Shown here piece after piece: positions 11,591 to 25,900 of a stretch of 64,000 nucleotides of DNA. Origin of the DNA: Turnera subulata. Taxonomy: Eukaryota > Streptophyta > Magnoliopsida > Malpighiales > Passifloraceae. A program made the translations under genes and the position numbers. The notes under the pieces are model-generated. The model did not search any database. It saw only the letters and a program-made list of their open reading frames with translations, and was not told the origin of the DNA. How positions within the stretch are numbered: the first letter of the stretch is position 1; each line of letters starts with the position of its first letter. The stretch is taken from assembly GCA_028386065.3 (NCBI GenBank), contig JAKUCV010007207.1, forward strand, positions 243,737 through 307,736, in the 5' to 3' direction.

Positions 11591-12769
11591 ATCCGATGTT
11601 TAATTGGATGCAAACGAGTTGAACAAAGTAAAATCAATGGTATAATATAATTCGTAAGTAATGCAGTACATATATTCAAATAAATGAAAAAACAAGAGTG
11701 AAATGAAAAAACAAGAGTGAGGTAGTAGTACAGTACATGTGGAGGAAGCTTTACCATCATTGGCCCACTAGTGCATAAGAAGTTTCAAAAGAGTCATCAT
11801 GGCATGTTGGACTTTGCTAGCTAGGTAGCTTTTAGGGTAGGAAGAAGGTGCAGCGGCTGTTTGTGTCTTACATGTATGTAGCTTTGTGTCACTTTTTGAT
11901 CGATATTCGGGCCTATCATGGTCCCGCTCTACTCCTTTGTACTGGATTTTTCTTAGTACAGAATTTGGGCCGAATGTGGGCCACCAAAGTCCATCTTTCT
12001 CCATATCGACCAAGTTAGAGTTGGAGCCGAATGGAGCAAAAATAGTAGCAGTGTTTTCTGGACAGCTGATTTGCATTAGATTCAAACCCAATAGGTCCAT
12101 AGCCACATTAGGGCCTAGAATTATCATTATTAATTGTACAACCCAGAGTAGATCCTCCTTCAAAATCAAAACATCCCGCTCCCTTCATAATCAAATAATC
12201 AGTACGGTCTTAGTAGGTGCGGGCATTGTGGTACAGCGCTTACGCTTGTGGTGGTTTATAAGTTCCACTTGCTTATTATTATTATTATCCAAAATCACTA
12301 TGATTTTGTAATGATGGCTTATGGTTGTGTTCAAAATAAATAATCACCGGATACTGTTTTATTTTAGATGATGATAGATCAAAGAGTATTCCTTTTGTTT
12401 TAGGAAATTATCAAAGATCAAAGAGTATTTGAGGAAAAACAAAATAGCACTGCTACACTCAGCGAAGCACTTCCATGCTTTCTTGTACTATTTTTCTCAC
12501 TAAACCCACAAAATTGAGTGGTTAGGTAAGTTATGGTTTTCTACTCTAGATACTATCGTATCAAAGAAATCACTCACAATTCAGGGTCAAGTCCGTCACT
12601 AATCGACAAAGAAAAAAGTCCATCACTAGTTTCATAATCTAATTAATGCGAACTCTCCATAGAAATGAGATATAAAAGGACAAGGTTACGGCGTTGCGCC
12701 ATAATAAATTCAACTTCAAACAATACATGTATTAAAATTGTTAGCACTTACCGCACATTTTGGTGATAA
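11591..12769. other. Intergenic DNA, no gene recognised
   Basis: Overlapping open frames of 133 codons (-, 11768-12169) and 141 codons (+, 11886-12311) cover the same bases. Neither shows a domain, a signal peptide or splice-supported extension. The sequence may be a transposon fragment. A 16-bp direct repeat (AAAAAACAAGAGTGAA-like) occurs at about 11687-11717. Confidence 0.4.
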
Positions 12770-12884
12770 TTAGCATTATATGATAGTCCATGGGGCCAAT
12801 CGTGCCAGAAATTTTTTAAACTAAATGATACTCCACTGCTTTTAAATAAAAGCAGAGCAGCCATGGACTATCTCATAATGCTAA
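12770..12884. repeat. Short hairpin (24-bp arms), MITE-like
   Basis: 12770-12793 (TTAGCATTATATGATAGTCCATGG) pairs with 12861-12884 with two mismatches. A second inner stem (CTGCTTTTA / TAAAAGCAG) lies in the loop. A MITE remnant or a small hairpin transcript are both possible; no target duplication was seen. Confidence 0.6.
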
Positions 12885-14846
12885 CCGTGTCGTTTCTTAA
12901 TTGTTTTGCTTGTTCCCTTTTGTCAAAAGGAAAAGTGAAAGGTTTTTTGCACTTTTAGTTGATGCGGGACAACTTTTAGAGGGGAGTGGAGGAAACATTT
13001 TTCTCCTTGGATGGGATTGATTGATTGGCTCCCCTATAGGGCTACCCTTTTCGGGAAACACTTTGGAGATGGAGTCCAAATAAGAAGTAACTACGAATTA
13101 TCTACATTGCCGTCGTGTCGTGTGGTTCGGGTTGGAACAACAAATATTAGTTTCAACCAGTTTGGAAGACCAAATAGTATGTGATGTTAATGGTGGTCAC
13201 ACACACCTTCATACCAAATCCAGATAACCTTCATGATAGACGTGGGGGCACAAACATGCAAATGATATGACTGGAGAGAGCATACAAAAATACTACTCCC
13301 TCCGTCCCACCCAAGCTGGCATACTAAGTTTTGGCACAGTAATTAAGGGTATGATTAGTTTTTATTTGTTCTAAAAAGCAACTGATCAAATTGTCTAAAC
13401 TACCCTTTGTTATATCCATTCTTATAAAAGAAGATAAGCATTTTTGAAACCTGAGGAAGGAAACCTACCTGCAGGTATGTATCTTGTGACCCTGCAGGTG
13501 CACACTTATATTCACCTGTGCTGGGAGACATAAATTTAAATCTTTAATTTCCGCCCATTTGCACAACAAGAAGTACCCAAAAAATACCACTGCTAATTTT
13601 GAGTGATAAGTAACTCACCTACTCCATTAACGGGACAATTAATACCCTATTTTAGATTAGTTGGTTTCATAAATTTTAACAATTAGGCCGAATATGAGAG
13701 GGACAAGAGGTGGGGAAAAGAAGGAGAAATTTGAAAATTATCTCAATCAAGCAAAAATCAATCTGTAGAATGCTTTAATTGGCCTAACACATAAGTTGCG
13801 CTCTGCTTGCCACTTTAGTTTGCATCTAATTAATTAGACATGCATATCAACGAGATTGTTGTCGTTAAAATTGTTGGAAAGTGCTACACGTAATATGCAG
13901 AATTAGAATAGAAATAAGTAAGCTACTGAAAGATCTATGTCTTCATAGCCCTTTTTGTGCGGTTTGGTTGTCTACAGTTAAGATCAGTCCTCTACATTGC
14001 TAAAAGACAGACATTAATCCCATAACACGTCCTTCTCATTGTCCCTGACCTGCTCGAAGATCCCATACAGGGACCTACTACGCACATGATGAATTCATGA
14101 TGGGCTGAAATTTTAAATATGAGGGGGACCGGTACCAATATTTTAATCCTAAAATTAACTAGCTACCAGAGACATGCATGGAAGAAGATTTGATTTAGGG
14201 TCTTAATACATATGTATCTATGTAAATGCACCTTAGTATGTCAATCAAAAGAATATCAAACACAAATCATTTGTATGTTTAAACAAAGAGAGGGGGCAGT
14301 AGAATTTTGTCTAAATGCTGCCAGGCTCCCACCATGCATATACGTGTAGCACTTCCTAGTTTGTCTCCTTCTCATTCCATTTTGTAATGGGTGATTCTCT
14401 ATGTAAGACAAAAAATTTTTGAGGAGACCATACGTATTGTAGTGATATTATCCACGTAGAGGTTGTGTGACTCACACTGGGAGTGAAGAGGCGAATTTTC
14501 AAAACATTAATACACTAGGGTCCAAACAAAACTGCAATCTAGCCATTTATTTGGGGACAGCCAAAAGTTAAATCCAGGCAATCTTGTTATTGATTGTTGA
14601 TACCTTCCTTCTAGGACAATAGAATATACAGAATAAATTTCAGGCCTCTCCATTTATTTAAATGCCCTCCCTCAAATCTGATGACACTACACTCCTCTGA
14701 CACAGTTATATATTATTGCCAGCTCCCAACTAGTACCTGCAGGGCCTGCACACTGCAGCTTATCTACTCTACTTAACACTTTTGCATCATCTTTTTCCAG
14801 TCTCCCTTGCACGTCTAGAAACCAATTAACTCTGCAGGATAATTCA
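12885..14846. other. Intergenic DNA and upstream region of the DUF4378 gene
   Basis: TA-CTCCCTCCGTCCCA at 13294-13309 is the classic outer end of a Stowaway-type (Tc1/mariner) MITE, but the opposite end is not visible nearby, so it is a broken remnant. No gene was recognised. Close to the gene, TTATATATTA at 14706-14715 is a plausible TATA box about 130 bp before the start codon. Confidence 0.45.
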
Positions 14847-16264
14847 ATGGCTTCCTCTTCATCCAAGCGACTATGGGAGCATCTCCAGGAGCAGCAGAAG
14901 CCCTATAGGTTAGACATTTACATTTCAGAAAGGAGGAGCATGTTGAATAAGAAGAGCGAAGAGGAGCAATTCAGTTTGAGAAAGAGGAGAAGCCTGCAGG
15001 TTACAGAAATCCTAAAGCTGATAACCCGCAAGTTCACTGACAACAGTCACAGCCATCAGACTTCTTCAGGCTGTGACAAAGCTCACAGAGACAATCCTCT
15101 TTCCATCCAAAAGCCCTACAAAAGTGGAGCAACAACAAAGTTAACTAAAGTTAGAAGTTCAGTTGCGTTTCGAGACTCTAGGGGAAAGGGTGGTAAAGAT
15201 TCCCCTTTCTGCAAAAATCCTTCCTCACTTCTTGCAAGAAGTACTTCTCAGGGACAAAATCATAGTGGTTCAGCTGTGCAACAGGTAAGAACCTATCTAG
15301 AACGTTCAATTAATGGCCTTTAACATCACTCTCCTTTGTTCTAAACCAAGTTACCGACAATGATTACATTACAGGTTGCAGCTGATATTGATCCTCGGTG
15401 GGATTGCAAAGAAGACACTGAGCAACTAAGCCCTGTATCGGTACTTGACGCTGCATCATCGTCAAAGAAAGGTAAGAAAATATAGAAGCTGTCCATTTTT
15501 TTGTTACATCATAAGGAACTAAATTTTTTTTGGTAAGTTGTCCAGACTTTATTAATAGAAGATAAAGGAGGATTGAGAGGTTATTTCATAGAAAAAGCCT
15601 AGAGTTAGGATGGAGTGCTTCTGATACAAGAAATCATAACCAAAACATGGAATCAGGGGTTGCTAGAGTATAAGATCGCATCTTTAAGTATAGATGAAAG
15701 TGATGTAGGCACTGACTTACTCTTTGACTGTTGATAACAGTGTCTCACTTCCGACCAATACAACTAGAAGAAGAAGATGCATCAACTTCAAGCGCCATTT
15801 CAGGCGGCGAAATACCTGATGAAGAGTCCATTGTCTCGGCATTTCTGTGGGAATTACTCATAAAGTCGCTGATCGAGAAACAGAGTGATGTAGGCACCAT
15901 GGAGCTGCGGGAGACAATTGGACCTTGTTTTTCTAGGTGCATGAAAAGCATAAGGGTCTTGCAGCAAAGCAAGCAGCTTTTGTTTGATTGTATAAACGAG
16001 GTCATAGAGACACATGCAAGGAAGAACAAAAGGAAGAAGCATGCTCAAGAGATCATGGGTCCACAAGAGCTTCGAAAAATCATTAGCAACCAAATTTGTT
16101 CATGGGCAAAGGAAGGTATAGGTCAGCAGATACGTTTTGATGTCTCTAGCATATTAGAAGATAGGGATTATTTGCAGGAATGGGAAAGGAATATAGGGGA
16201 GGAGATAGGAGACCTTATCATGGATGAAATGATTCAGGAAGTAATTCATTTATTTTTGCTGTAA
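14847..16264 (+). CDS. DUF4378 domain-containing protein, 352 aa
   Basis: Three exons, 14847-15284, 15375-15471 and 15741-16264, join in frame at GT-AG borders (ACAG|GTAAGA; AAAG|GTAAGA; AACAG|TGTCT). The N-terminal ~190 residues are Ser/Lys-rich and probably disordered, with basic patches (RSLRKRRS-like). The C-terminal ~150 residues are ordered, with WELLIKSLIE, a long helical region with a basic KNKRKKHAQE patch, and a final LQEWERNIGEEIGDLIMDE motif. That acidic ending, with Trp then EIGEEI, is typical of plant DUF4378 proteins (the TRM/LONGIFOLIA-like superfamily, many of which bind microtubules or TON1). At 352 aa it is short for TRM proteins. The molecular role is unknown. It converges tail to tail on PRP40A, ~690 bp apart. 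Confidence 0.8.
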
Positions 16265-16957
16265 TTAAACAGCTCCCTCTTACAAGTTAGCAGAAGAAGT
16301 ATGTATCTTGTTGCTCTCTCTCTCTGTCTGAAAACCATTTTTGTCAACTCGGGCCAACACAATATTTTGCTTCCCACTTACGATAGAAATTCTTGCGATT
16401 TTTCTCCAATCTTGGGGTGCCTGGAATAAGGGAAGAGAAAAAGATAGCACCCCCGAAGCAAACTAACAACAAGGACAAAGATGGCTTCACAACAGCAGCA
16501 TATTAGTCTCATACCCCATACGCGTGCATAAAGATTTCTCAGTTTACACATAAAACAGGTTCCCATTCGGCCAATCAAACATGACTTAGAAAGACCATAA
16601 TATCAAGGACCATTTAGCAGCACAGCGTTTCCAGCACTATTAGTTATAAGGCGCTTGGACACACAGTAAAACTTGGCTTGAAACTTTTTACAGGCGTTCT
16701 TGAAAACTTATCTTGCCATCCAGTCAATGCAGGATGTTTGCTAAGAACACGCAGTACATTTTAGTTTTAATTTTTCTAAAAGTTGAAAGCTCTAGTGGGG
16801 TTACATACATCTCACTAACTGAACTAGGCAGGTCCACTGTGAAGGTGAAATAATATTCAAGTACACTATATCTATAGGGGGAAAAAAAAAAAAAAACCTT
16901 TCTAATACATAGAGCATGAGGAAAATTTGATCATAAACAAACTGTACAAATAAATAA
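16265..16957. other. Convergent 3' flanks of the DUF4378 gene and PRP40A
   Basis: No gene seen. The stretch holds the 3' untranslated regions of both genes, a CT repeat at 16311-16326 and an A-run at 16880-16897. Confidence 0.5.
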
Positions 16958-19900
16958 CTACCGAGTTTCACCATCATCGCCAAATTCCCCATCTTCAAGC
17001 TCATTGGGATCACCAGTTTTACGAGAACCGTTGCGATGATCCCTCTTGTGTTTCTTATGCCTGCTTTCAGAATCTGATTCGGGAGTGGAGGCATGCTGCA
17101 CCAATTATGGGCACCACCAAATTAAAGAGGAAACACATATAGTCAGTGATTTTAAGCGGATCATGATGCAAGACACAATAAAACCTGCTTATTCACAAGG
17201 AACCAAAAAAAAAAAAACGTACCCTTCTTGATCTCTTTTGGTCACTACTATGTCTGTGGGAACTCTTAGACCGATCCTTTTCACTTTCATTTACATCATC
17301 CTCAGCATTTTGATGCTTCTTCCTCTGCCGCTTGCTATTCTCGCTGCCTGATTTTCTGCTATCATTGCTCGCATTAATATCTCTGACATCAGCATTGTCG
17401 TTGTCTGCTTCTTCCTCCTTTATGTGCTCCTTTTCTCTTTCATGCCCTCTTTTTTTTTCTCGTCTATGTTTTGATTTTCTCCTCTCTCGATCATCTCTCT
17501 CTTTTTCCTTCTTTGCCTGCAGAACATAAACAGCAGAACTTATTGTTTCAATATGTACGTTTATCTGTATTCGATTGCTAAATATAATAAGGTGTTTCTA
17601 TTCAATTCTCATGCTACATGTGGTATATGACATATCTTCTTTAAATTAGGAACACATGTTAGCAAGACAGTAAAGGATTCTAGGCATCCACAACATTATT
17701 ATTCTCCTATCACATAGCAAAATTCAAACAAGAAGCTAATGCGGATCAAACTGCCACAGCCAGCTTTCCGATTCCTTTTTTTTCCTGCATGCATCTATAA
17801 CTCTAACACTACAAGGAAGTTACATCATGCTGTTGAAATGTAGAAGGTTTTCTACTTGAGCTGACATTTTTGGCGAGGGAGTCGGGGAAATACACAATAA
17901 ATCACAAGTTAACAGTGGCTAATAATCAATAACCATAACCCCAAGCAACATTGTAAAATATACAGTTGCATTTTTCTAAACCTTCTGCAAAGAAATTAAT
18001 TGTAAGGTACTCTTGTTAAATAGTTATATTTCCAGTTTCCAAATATTTCAACAACTGGATACAAGCAGAAAGAAAACACTTGGATGCAGTAAAGAAACAC
18101 AAGGAAGCTGATTAAAATACCTTTTCCTCCTTCCGTATCCGGTCATTTTCTTTTGCCTGTTCTTTTAACCGAGTTACGTACTCCTCAAAGATATCCTTGC
18201 ATATGCTCTCATCGCCAATGGAACTGCATTGCATTACAAACAAGGCAAAAGCCAAATAATGAAGAAGAAGAAGAAGAAGAAGAAGTTCATCAAAGTAGTT
18301 CGATCTTACTTTTTGAGCAATGTTAATTACATAAAATTTCCTGGACGAGTTACAAATAATAAGTGATTCAGATGACAACATCTGAGCAAAAGCAGCAATT
18401 TCTGCGGCAAAACATAAATCTTCTTTAGCGAAAGTTATTATAAGTGTCCTAACTTTCGCTAAAGATTCTAGAGGCATCTATATCAAGTCCAGGAATTGTG
18501 AGTGTCTCTTTTAAAATGTCATAATCTTTTCAGTCAAGCCAGGAATACATAGTACTGTAAAACATTACATTACAAGCTTGTTTGCAAACCTTATTAATGT
18601 TTTCAAGAAGAAAAAGCAATACCTGAACTCTCGGCTAGCTTCAAACAGTCCTTTACAATCATCCCACTTAGAAGATAAATTTATGTCCTACAACAATGGC
18701 AAGACCGAGATGAATGATTGGAACAAACTATCTTGATTACCCTGAAAATACAATAATTAGAAATAACTATTATGCCACACACCTTCAATGCATGTAGTAG
18801 ATCGAGAAAGTCGTCTGCAAGGCGCTTGCGCCTCTTGGCTTCTTTCTCCTCCTTCTCCCTGGCTCTTTCCAGCAATTCGTCGAACACTAACTGGAAGGAA
18901 GAGACCCATCACATCAGATAACTGTATCATGTTATCAAAAGATGGCAAATATGTCCAGCAGATGTATGTTTTAAGACCATAAAACCAGCAAACAACTAAA
19001 AACTCCCTCGGGCAACCCCTTCAAACCCGTCCCCAATTTCCTACCTCTCCCCTAGCAGCCTCCATATATTGGGTTTCCACTGCCATCTAAACAAAATCGC
19101 ATTCTTGGAGAAATTTTGCATACAACAAGCTAAAGCCCCAATTTTAAAGATATCATTCACCTTTTCCAGCAATGAGAGGGAAGAAAGCCTTTCGTGTCGA
19201 AACTCACACAATAACTAATATTCGTGACTGAATTAAGGGAAGAAAGTCCTTTTGCAGTCAAAGCAATAACTAACACACCCTCTAGCAACTACTTATAACA
19301 TGGCCATAAGTGGTTAGTGTGAATATATCAAGGTAATTTTTCCTTTTGAAGGACACATAAAGAAATTATAGCATACATAACCCACAAACTTAATAAGCAA
19401 CCTGATGAAATTTAGGACAGTAGTCAATTTTCAGCAATAAAATATAGTGTGCCAGCTTAGTTCAAGAAGCTGAAAAATGGGAGCATAAAACACCTTTAAG
19501 TTTGCATCAGATACTGGTGAAGAGGTAATATCTTCCATAATAGCAGCCTTAAATTCATCAAGCGTCCAGTTTGATCCCAGAGCAACCTGAATTTGACGGG
19601 CACATCAGACATCTAGGAGAATTAATATTAAAAAAGAAAACATAAGACATTAGTATGGCATACCTTTTTCAACTTTACAGCATCCTTTATTCGAGCTTTG
19701 TCCTCACGATACTGTGAACATCAGTAGGCACATAAAAACTGTAAGCGCCATCATCTTAGACTCTTTAAAACCAATATCCAACAATAAGTTACTAAGCATT
19801 TGAGAGAAAATTTTAGCCCATGCACAGACAAAAAAAAAGAAGAAATGCACAACAATGCCCAACTTCAAGGACTGATACATCTATTCACAACATGATGATT

Positions 19901-22900
19901 GCTTCGTTAACTGAGATCAGAAATCTACAGCTTTGAGTGCACTGAAGGAGAATAAGTGGTGAAGCACTGAAGATACTGATGTCAGTAAACAATCAACTAG
20001 TTACTTAAATAATAAAAGGCACTTGCGAAGACAAGTAATAGCAAGGTTATTAAAGCAGGCCATGCCTGTTGAACCTGATTAACCGGGACCAGAACCTTGT
20101 CCAACTCGGAACTTTCTTTGCAAAAAGAACAGTCACATCCAGTTTGACTAAGGTTAAACCTGAAAACTGTGACCGATGGCCCAGACCGATTTGATTACTA
20201 GTCTGGGTTTAATAACAATAAATAATAGACGGTTGAAATTGTTCACAGCAACCAATGGTACAACTTATGCAGGAAGCAAACCTCAGGAAACACAAGAATG
20301 AAGGATAATAGAGAAGAATGCGGAAGTCAAGCATGTGTAAATCCCACCTAGTTCCATTGAATAAACTTTGGCAAACACGACTTAAGCAAAAGCAAATATG
20401 TAAATCCCAAAGCTGCATTCAATAAAAGCAATTCAAGGAAAAACATACAAACCTGTTTCTGCATTTCCTCAGAAACATCCTCGAACAAGTCTTTTGGAGT
20501 TGATCCAGAGGTGTTTGATGCGACAGCCAGATATGAAGGTAAGTCTTTCACCTAGATGCCATTTTTTAAAAATAAAAAAAAGCAGGAGACAGCAAAGCTT
20601 GAGAAGAAAAACCACATTCTTTGACTCAGCAGAAGTAAATTGCACAAGTCCAAAAATAAGTAAAATTCACTGTAGAGGAACAAACCAGTGAAGTTAAATA
20701 CAGACCTTCATATAATAATCACGCCAAAAAGTTTTGGCCGTGAGACTTCCATCAGCAACATGTTCGTCCATGAGCTTGCGGAATTCATCCCGATTTTTAC
20801 GTTCTGTTTTTCTCAGTTCTTCCTGTGTTTCCCAGATAATGGATAGCATATTAATCCAAAATGAAGAAATACTTCAACTACTTTTACAATTAGCAAGCCA
20901 ATAGCACCTTCTGCATTTTCCTCTGCTCCTCTTCTTCCTTCTCTAAATCAAGCAGGTAATCCTGAGAAAAAACTTTGAAATTAGCTTGAAATCCATGTAA
21001 CAATCTAACTACATAAATGTAGAAATTTACCTGAAAAATTTCGAGGCGGTCGATTCTTTCAAGCCGTGAACACCTTTCATCGGCCTCCAACTGATTTTGA
21101 ACCTTTCGCCACTGTGTATTCGACTTAAGAAAGCAAGTGAAGGAAAAAAGGTAAGACCAAAGAAAATAAAAGGAACCGCAACTGTAAGTCATAACCTGGC
21201 TAAGACAGCACCTTGATAAAGTCACAAGATTCTAAAAACTGTCTGTATTCCATAATGTTCCGCTTGCGCTCCTCTTGTGCTTTGGCACGTTCCTAACCAT
21301 GTCATCACAATTAAAAATGGTCAGAACAAAAGTGTCGCAATATTGCAAATATCGAACTGCACCTTTAACACTACATTTAGTTACAGGGGCACAAAAGAAT
21401 AGCAAATTCACAGCATCAGAATACCATACAAAAAGAGTCAAAAGTCATTTTGGACATCATAAAAAACACACAATGATAGTAGTAAACACAATGCACATTC
21501 TGTAGATAATCTAAGTACATATTGCATTATTAACAACAAAAATTCCTTGCACAGCAGATGCCCTGGATATCAATAACCAACGTTAAAATTGATTGTTTAC
21601 TCCAAGGCAAGGATCAGGCAGACTGGCACACCATTAATTTTGTCTCAACATTTTATGGCCTTATTGCTAACTCAATTTTTAAGTAGAAGATAAAGGGAAA
21701 GCATCTAAGGATATGTCTCATATGACACAATGAAACAAAGTGCAAAATGTCTATATACTTTATGTAAACAGATCATAGAATAGACAATGTAGTCAAGCAC
21801 ACCTTTTCTACAAGTTCCTGCAAGTAGGCGTCGAACAGATCCTTGCGTTCTTTTTCTCGTTCAACAGCTTTGAAGCGCTCATCATCTTCAAACAATGCCA
21901 GTGCTTTGCTGAATATTGAATGGGGCATCCAAGTCGCAAAGAGGACTTGTTAACAAACTAGTCATGCTATGAACAACAACAAACCAGAGAAATAAAAAAA
22001 AAATGCAATAGGAACAGAAAATATAAACCTCCATCTCGCAGATGATGTCATTTCGTTGGACTCCTGTGAAGTATTCAAGTTGAAAATAAGAATCCTATAA
22101 GAATTATGTATACAAGAATCGCATGGAATAGGAGACCAGCCAAAAAACTTACTTCCAACATATTCCTAAATTCCTCGCGTGCTTTTTTCTGTTTAATCCG
22201 CCTTTCCTCAGCTTCCTGTTTTCTTTTCTCATTCAAGAACTGAAACAAAAAAATCATGATAAACAATATTTGGAGAAAACATGATGAACTGCTTATATTA
22301 GCCATCTGAAATATTGAGTGATGAACTGCATTTTAAATCTGAAATCAAAACAACCGATATAGTTAACAAAGCTTCTGTCCAGAATAATAATTAACCTCCG
22401 TGAATGCTTGCTTCCGCTCTCCAAGTGTTTTCAGTGCACCATATCTTCTGTCGTTAATTATCGATCTCATGGCCTGTTACACCCAAAGTTAATTACCTCC
22501 AAATGCCAACAAGTAAAAGAGTAAATGATGCTTTGATTACCTGCTCCCACGACCAGTCAGACCCGATATTTGCAGATTCTAAAAGTGCTTTAAATGCATT
22601 TTTAGCCTCCTAAACAACGTGGAAGAGAAAATGAAAGAAGTATCAATACCCATAAAAATTAAAATAACGTGCACCGAAATATTGTCATTTTGAGTGCATA
22701 CCAACTTATCAGCATATGTTAATGGCTCCTGACCAATTGCTTTCTCTTCCAACAAAACATGGTCAGCTTTTTCACCCATTACCACATCCTTTTCAGCTCC
22801 CTGTGGGGAATAGGCCGAATGAGTAAAGCAAGTTGAGGATATTTAATGGAATGGAAACCAAGCAACCACAGATAATAGATAGCAGAACTACCTCTTTATC

Positions 22901-25900
22901 TTGTACAGGATTTTTATCCACAGAACTAGAAATATCAGGACCTGGAGAGTTTGTGGTGTTGTTCCTGAATCCAGCATACGTGAGTATAATCAGCATACTA
23001 GTCCAAACATTAACTGGAAGAAAGAGAAAGAGATCGAAGAATACTAACTTTGGAACTGCTACGGCATTTCCGACCTCAGCACTTCCCAAAGTAGTGGCTT
23101 CTGGAGTAACAATTTTCTGAAGTTCATCCGCATTGGTTACTACCGGAGAGGGCACAATAGGTGAGGCTAAAGATTGAGAATTCAACTGAGATTGTACAGT
23201 GCTGGCAGCAGCAACGGGTATGACAGGAACTGGGCTTGACGGAGCCTCTTGAGCTGCAGAGTGCAGAGAATCCGTAGTAGAAGGTATTCTATCCACAACT
23301 TGGGGAACAGAACTAGGGGTTTGAGAATTCACAAAGGTGTCTGAATGTGATTCCATGGTAGGAGCCTTTCCTACCCGCTCACGGGCCAACTTAAGAAAAG
23401 AATCGTTATAGCAAAGTTAATGCATGACAAACAGCAAACGATTCGATAAAAGATGAAAGCACTATTGAATATGTTGGCATGGGAGCAAACCTTCAATTCT
23501 GCTGGGATTTCCCATTTTGACTGCTTGGTGACCTTGTTATAGAAGTACCTGTATAAGAGGCAGGGAACAGACACACCACAAACAAGGAAGGAGTGAGTAT
23601 AGATGGGAAAAAATGAACAACGCATCAAGCATTCCTGACAATATTAAATAAATCATTTCAAGAAAATAATACTGAATTAGTACTTTCTTCCATCAGGGCT
23701 CGTGAATTCCTTCCAGTCAGTTGTTGCATCTGCTCTCTGGTCATGATATAGTATATAATTAATGAGTAAAGTGAAAATTCTCATATGATATCCATTAATG
23801 ACAAGAAAATTGGATAATTAAAATCAGAAGGCTGAAAGAAATATCATATTCTCAGAAATGGTAGGAAAAAAAATGTCTCAATTTGGACAGGATCATGAGT
23901 AAAGAATTGGAATTTCTATTAATGAAAAATAGAACAAGAGTAATTGATCATATTCATGAGAAGAGAGGACGTAATCCATTGAAAATTAATGGCAAATTCC
24001 AAGCAAGTAGACATTTTACTCCCATTGCTTTCTATTATTCAACACAAATGTTTGCTTTCAGCAACATCAGATATACAAACAAATGACAGGAATTACTAAC
24101 ATTCTAGATATAAAGTAGGCAGTGCAAGCAGCAAAGACCCACAGCATATCCTACCTCTCAACAGAGTAGCAGAGCATGTACCTGTAAGCACCTTCAGAGC
24201 TATGGAAGATTGGAAGTCACAGAAGGTACATTTGGATGCAAAAGTAAATTAAAAGATCAAAATCAAAAGTTTATATACCATTCACTTTATTGAGAATAAG
24301 TCCAGCGACAATTTCATAATGCCCTGGAAACTTTGACCACAGGAGAGCACCTTGAAACTACATAACTGGTACTTGAATAAGAATGGCACAGAAATACGTA
24401 AAGGAAACTAAAAAATAGAAGTTTCACGTGGAACTTGAAATGTTGCAATAAAATATTCACCAAATGGCAACTATCAACAGTTACAACAGTTTGTTTACAG
24501 TTTTTGCGTACCATTGATAGTCCAAATGGAAATACAATGCCTATCAATACCAGGAAGAACTTATGAGGTAGAATATTACCCAAGCGTAATCCAAATGATA
24601 AAATAACTAGCATAGGGAAAGAGGCATTTACTGAACACAATAGTAAGTGCAAAGAGGGCAGAAAAAACAGCATCAGCAAAGCATTACCCCTAAACCACTA
24701 TGACATTATAGTAGAGCAATGATAAGAATAACTTAAACAAGCTCTTGGGAATTTACCTCAACATGGTAGAAAGCTCCAGTCCAAACTAAAATGCAACATA
24801 AATGTCTTTGAGAAATGTAAAAGCAAACAGATAGTGTAGCAACTGACAAACCAAACTACCATTGTAAACAAAAAATAGTACGGGATATGAGAAGTCAAAT
24901 GTCATGAACACCTGCTTGAGAGAGAATCCAACCTCAAAAGTGGCAGGTTCAATTCAATCGCATTAAATGAAATATGCAATTGACCAATTTCAAAGCAGGG
25001 AATGAAGGACTGTTGTCATATTGGACCATAACAAAAGGAACTGATAAAATGACGGAAACATCCTAGACTTTCCCTGCATACATCATTAACAGGAAAACTG
25101 CAAAAGATGTTAAAAGAAACTACATAATATCAGTAACACAAACTCACCTCAATTGGTGTCATCAGCTCAAACGGTTTCTCCCAAGTAGATTCCCTCGTCT
25201 TTTTATTGTAATAAAATCTGAACATCAAGGCAAAGAGTATTAAATTCACAAAAAAGTGATCATAAAAAGCAGACGTATCAAAAAGAATAAACATCGCATA
25301 TAACAGGCATAGATTGACATCAAACTAGAAAGGGAAAACACTGTCCACTTAACAAAATATAGCTTCTCTTTAGCATCATGTCGCTTCTCTTTACCAACAT
25401 TCTGTGTGTTTATCACCTTCACTGGAATGCTAAACCAGTCATGAAATAACATTCTGTACAAATGCCTCATGACCTTGCACACACCATGCGGCATTATAAC
25501 AAAAAAATGAATAGCATTGAGAGAAATTGAATATTAAAAAATTACAGTGAAAAACTAAATCAGGACAATGAGCTAAGCATGCCTCGGATACAGTTGCTTA
25601 AAATCCAAAACGACTGACAGTATCTGAGGGAATCAACCTCACATGAAAAGATAAAACCATGCCTTTTGAATTCAGCAGACGTTATATAAATACCAATAGC
25701 AACCAAGACATACAAAATCATCGCAATTAAATAACAACTGATGTTTGCAAATTTCATCCAAGAACCTTCTTCAAATCAATTCCTGTTGCACAGATTGCAA
25801 AAGTATTCTGTTTTTTATTTGAATTCAAGAGTCCTATGTCTGTATGGGGTGAAATGCACTTTCTCCAATGGGAATCATCACTCAGGTCACTCAATTTGTT

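Noticed and set aside
11768..12311. Overlapping 133- and 141-codon frames on opposite strands
   Set aside because: No domain, no signal peptide, no splice extension; cannot both be real, and neither is supported.
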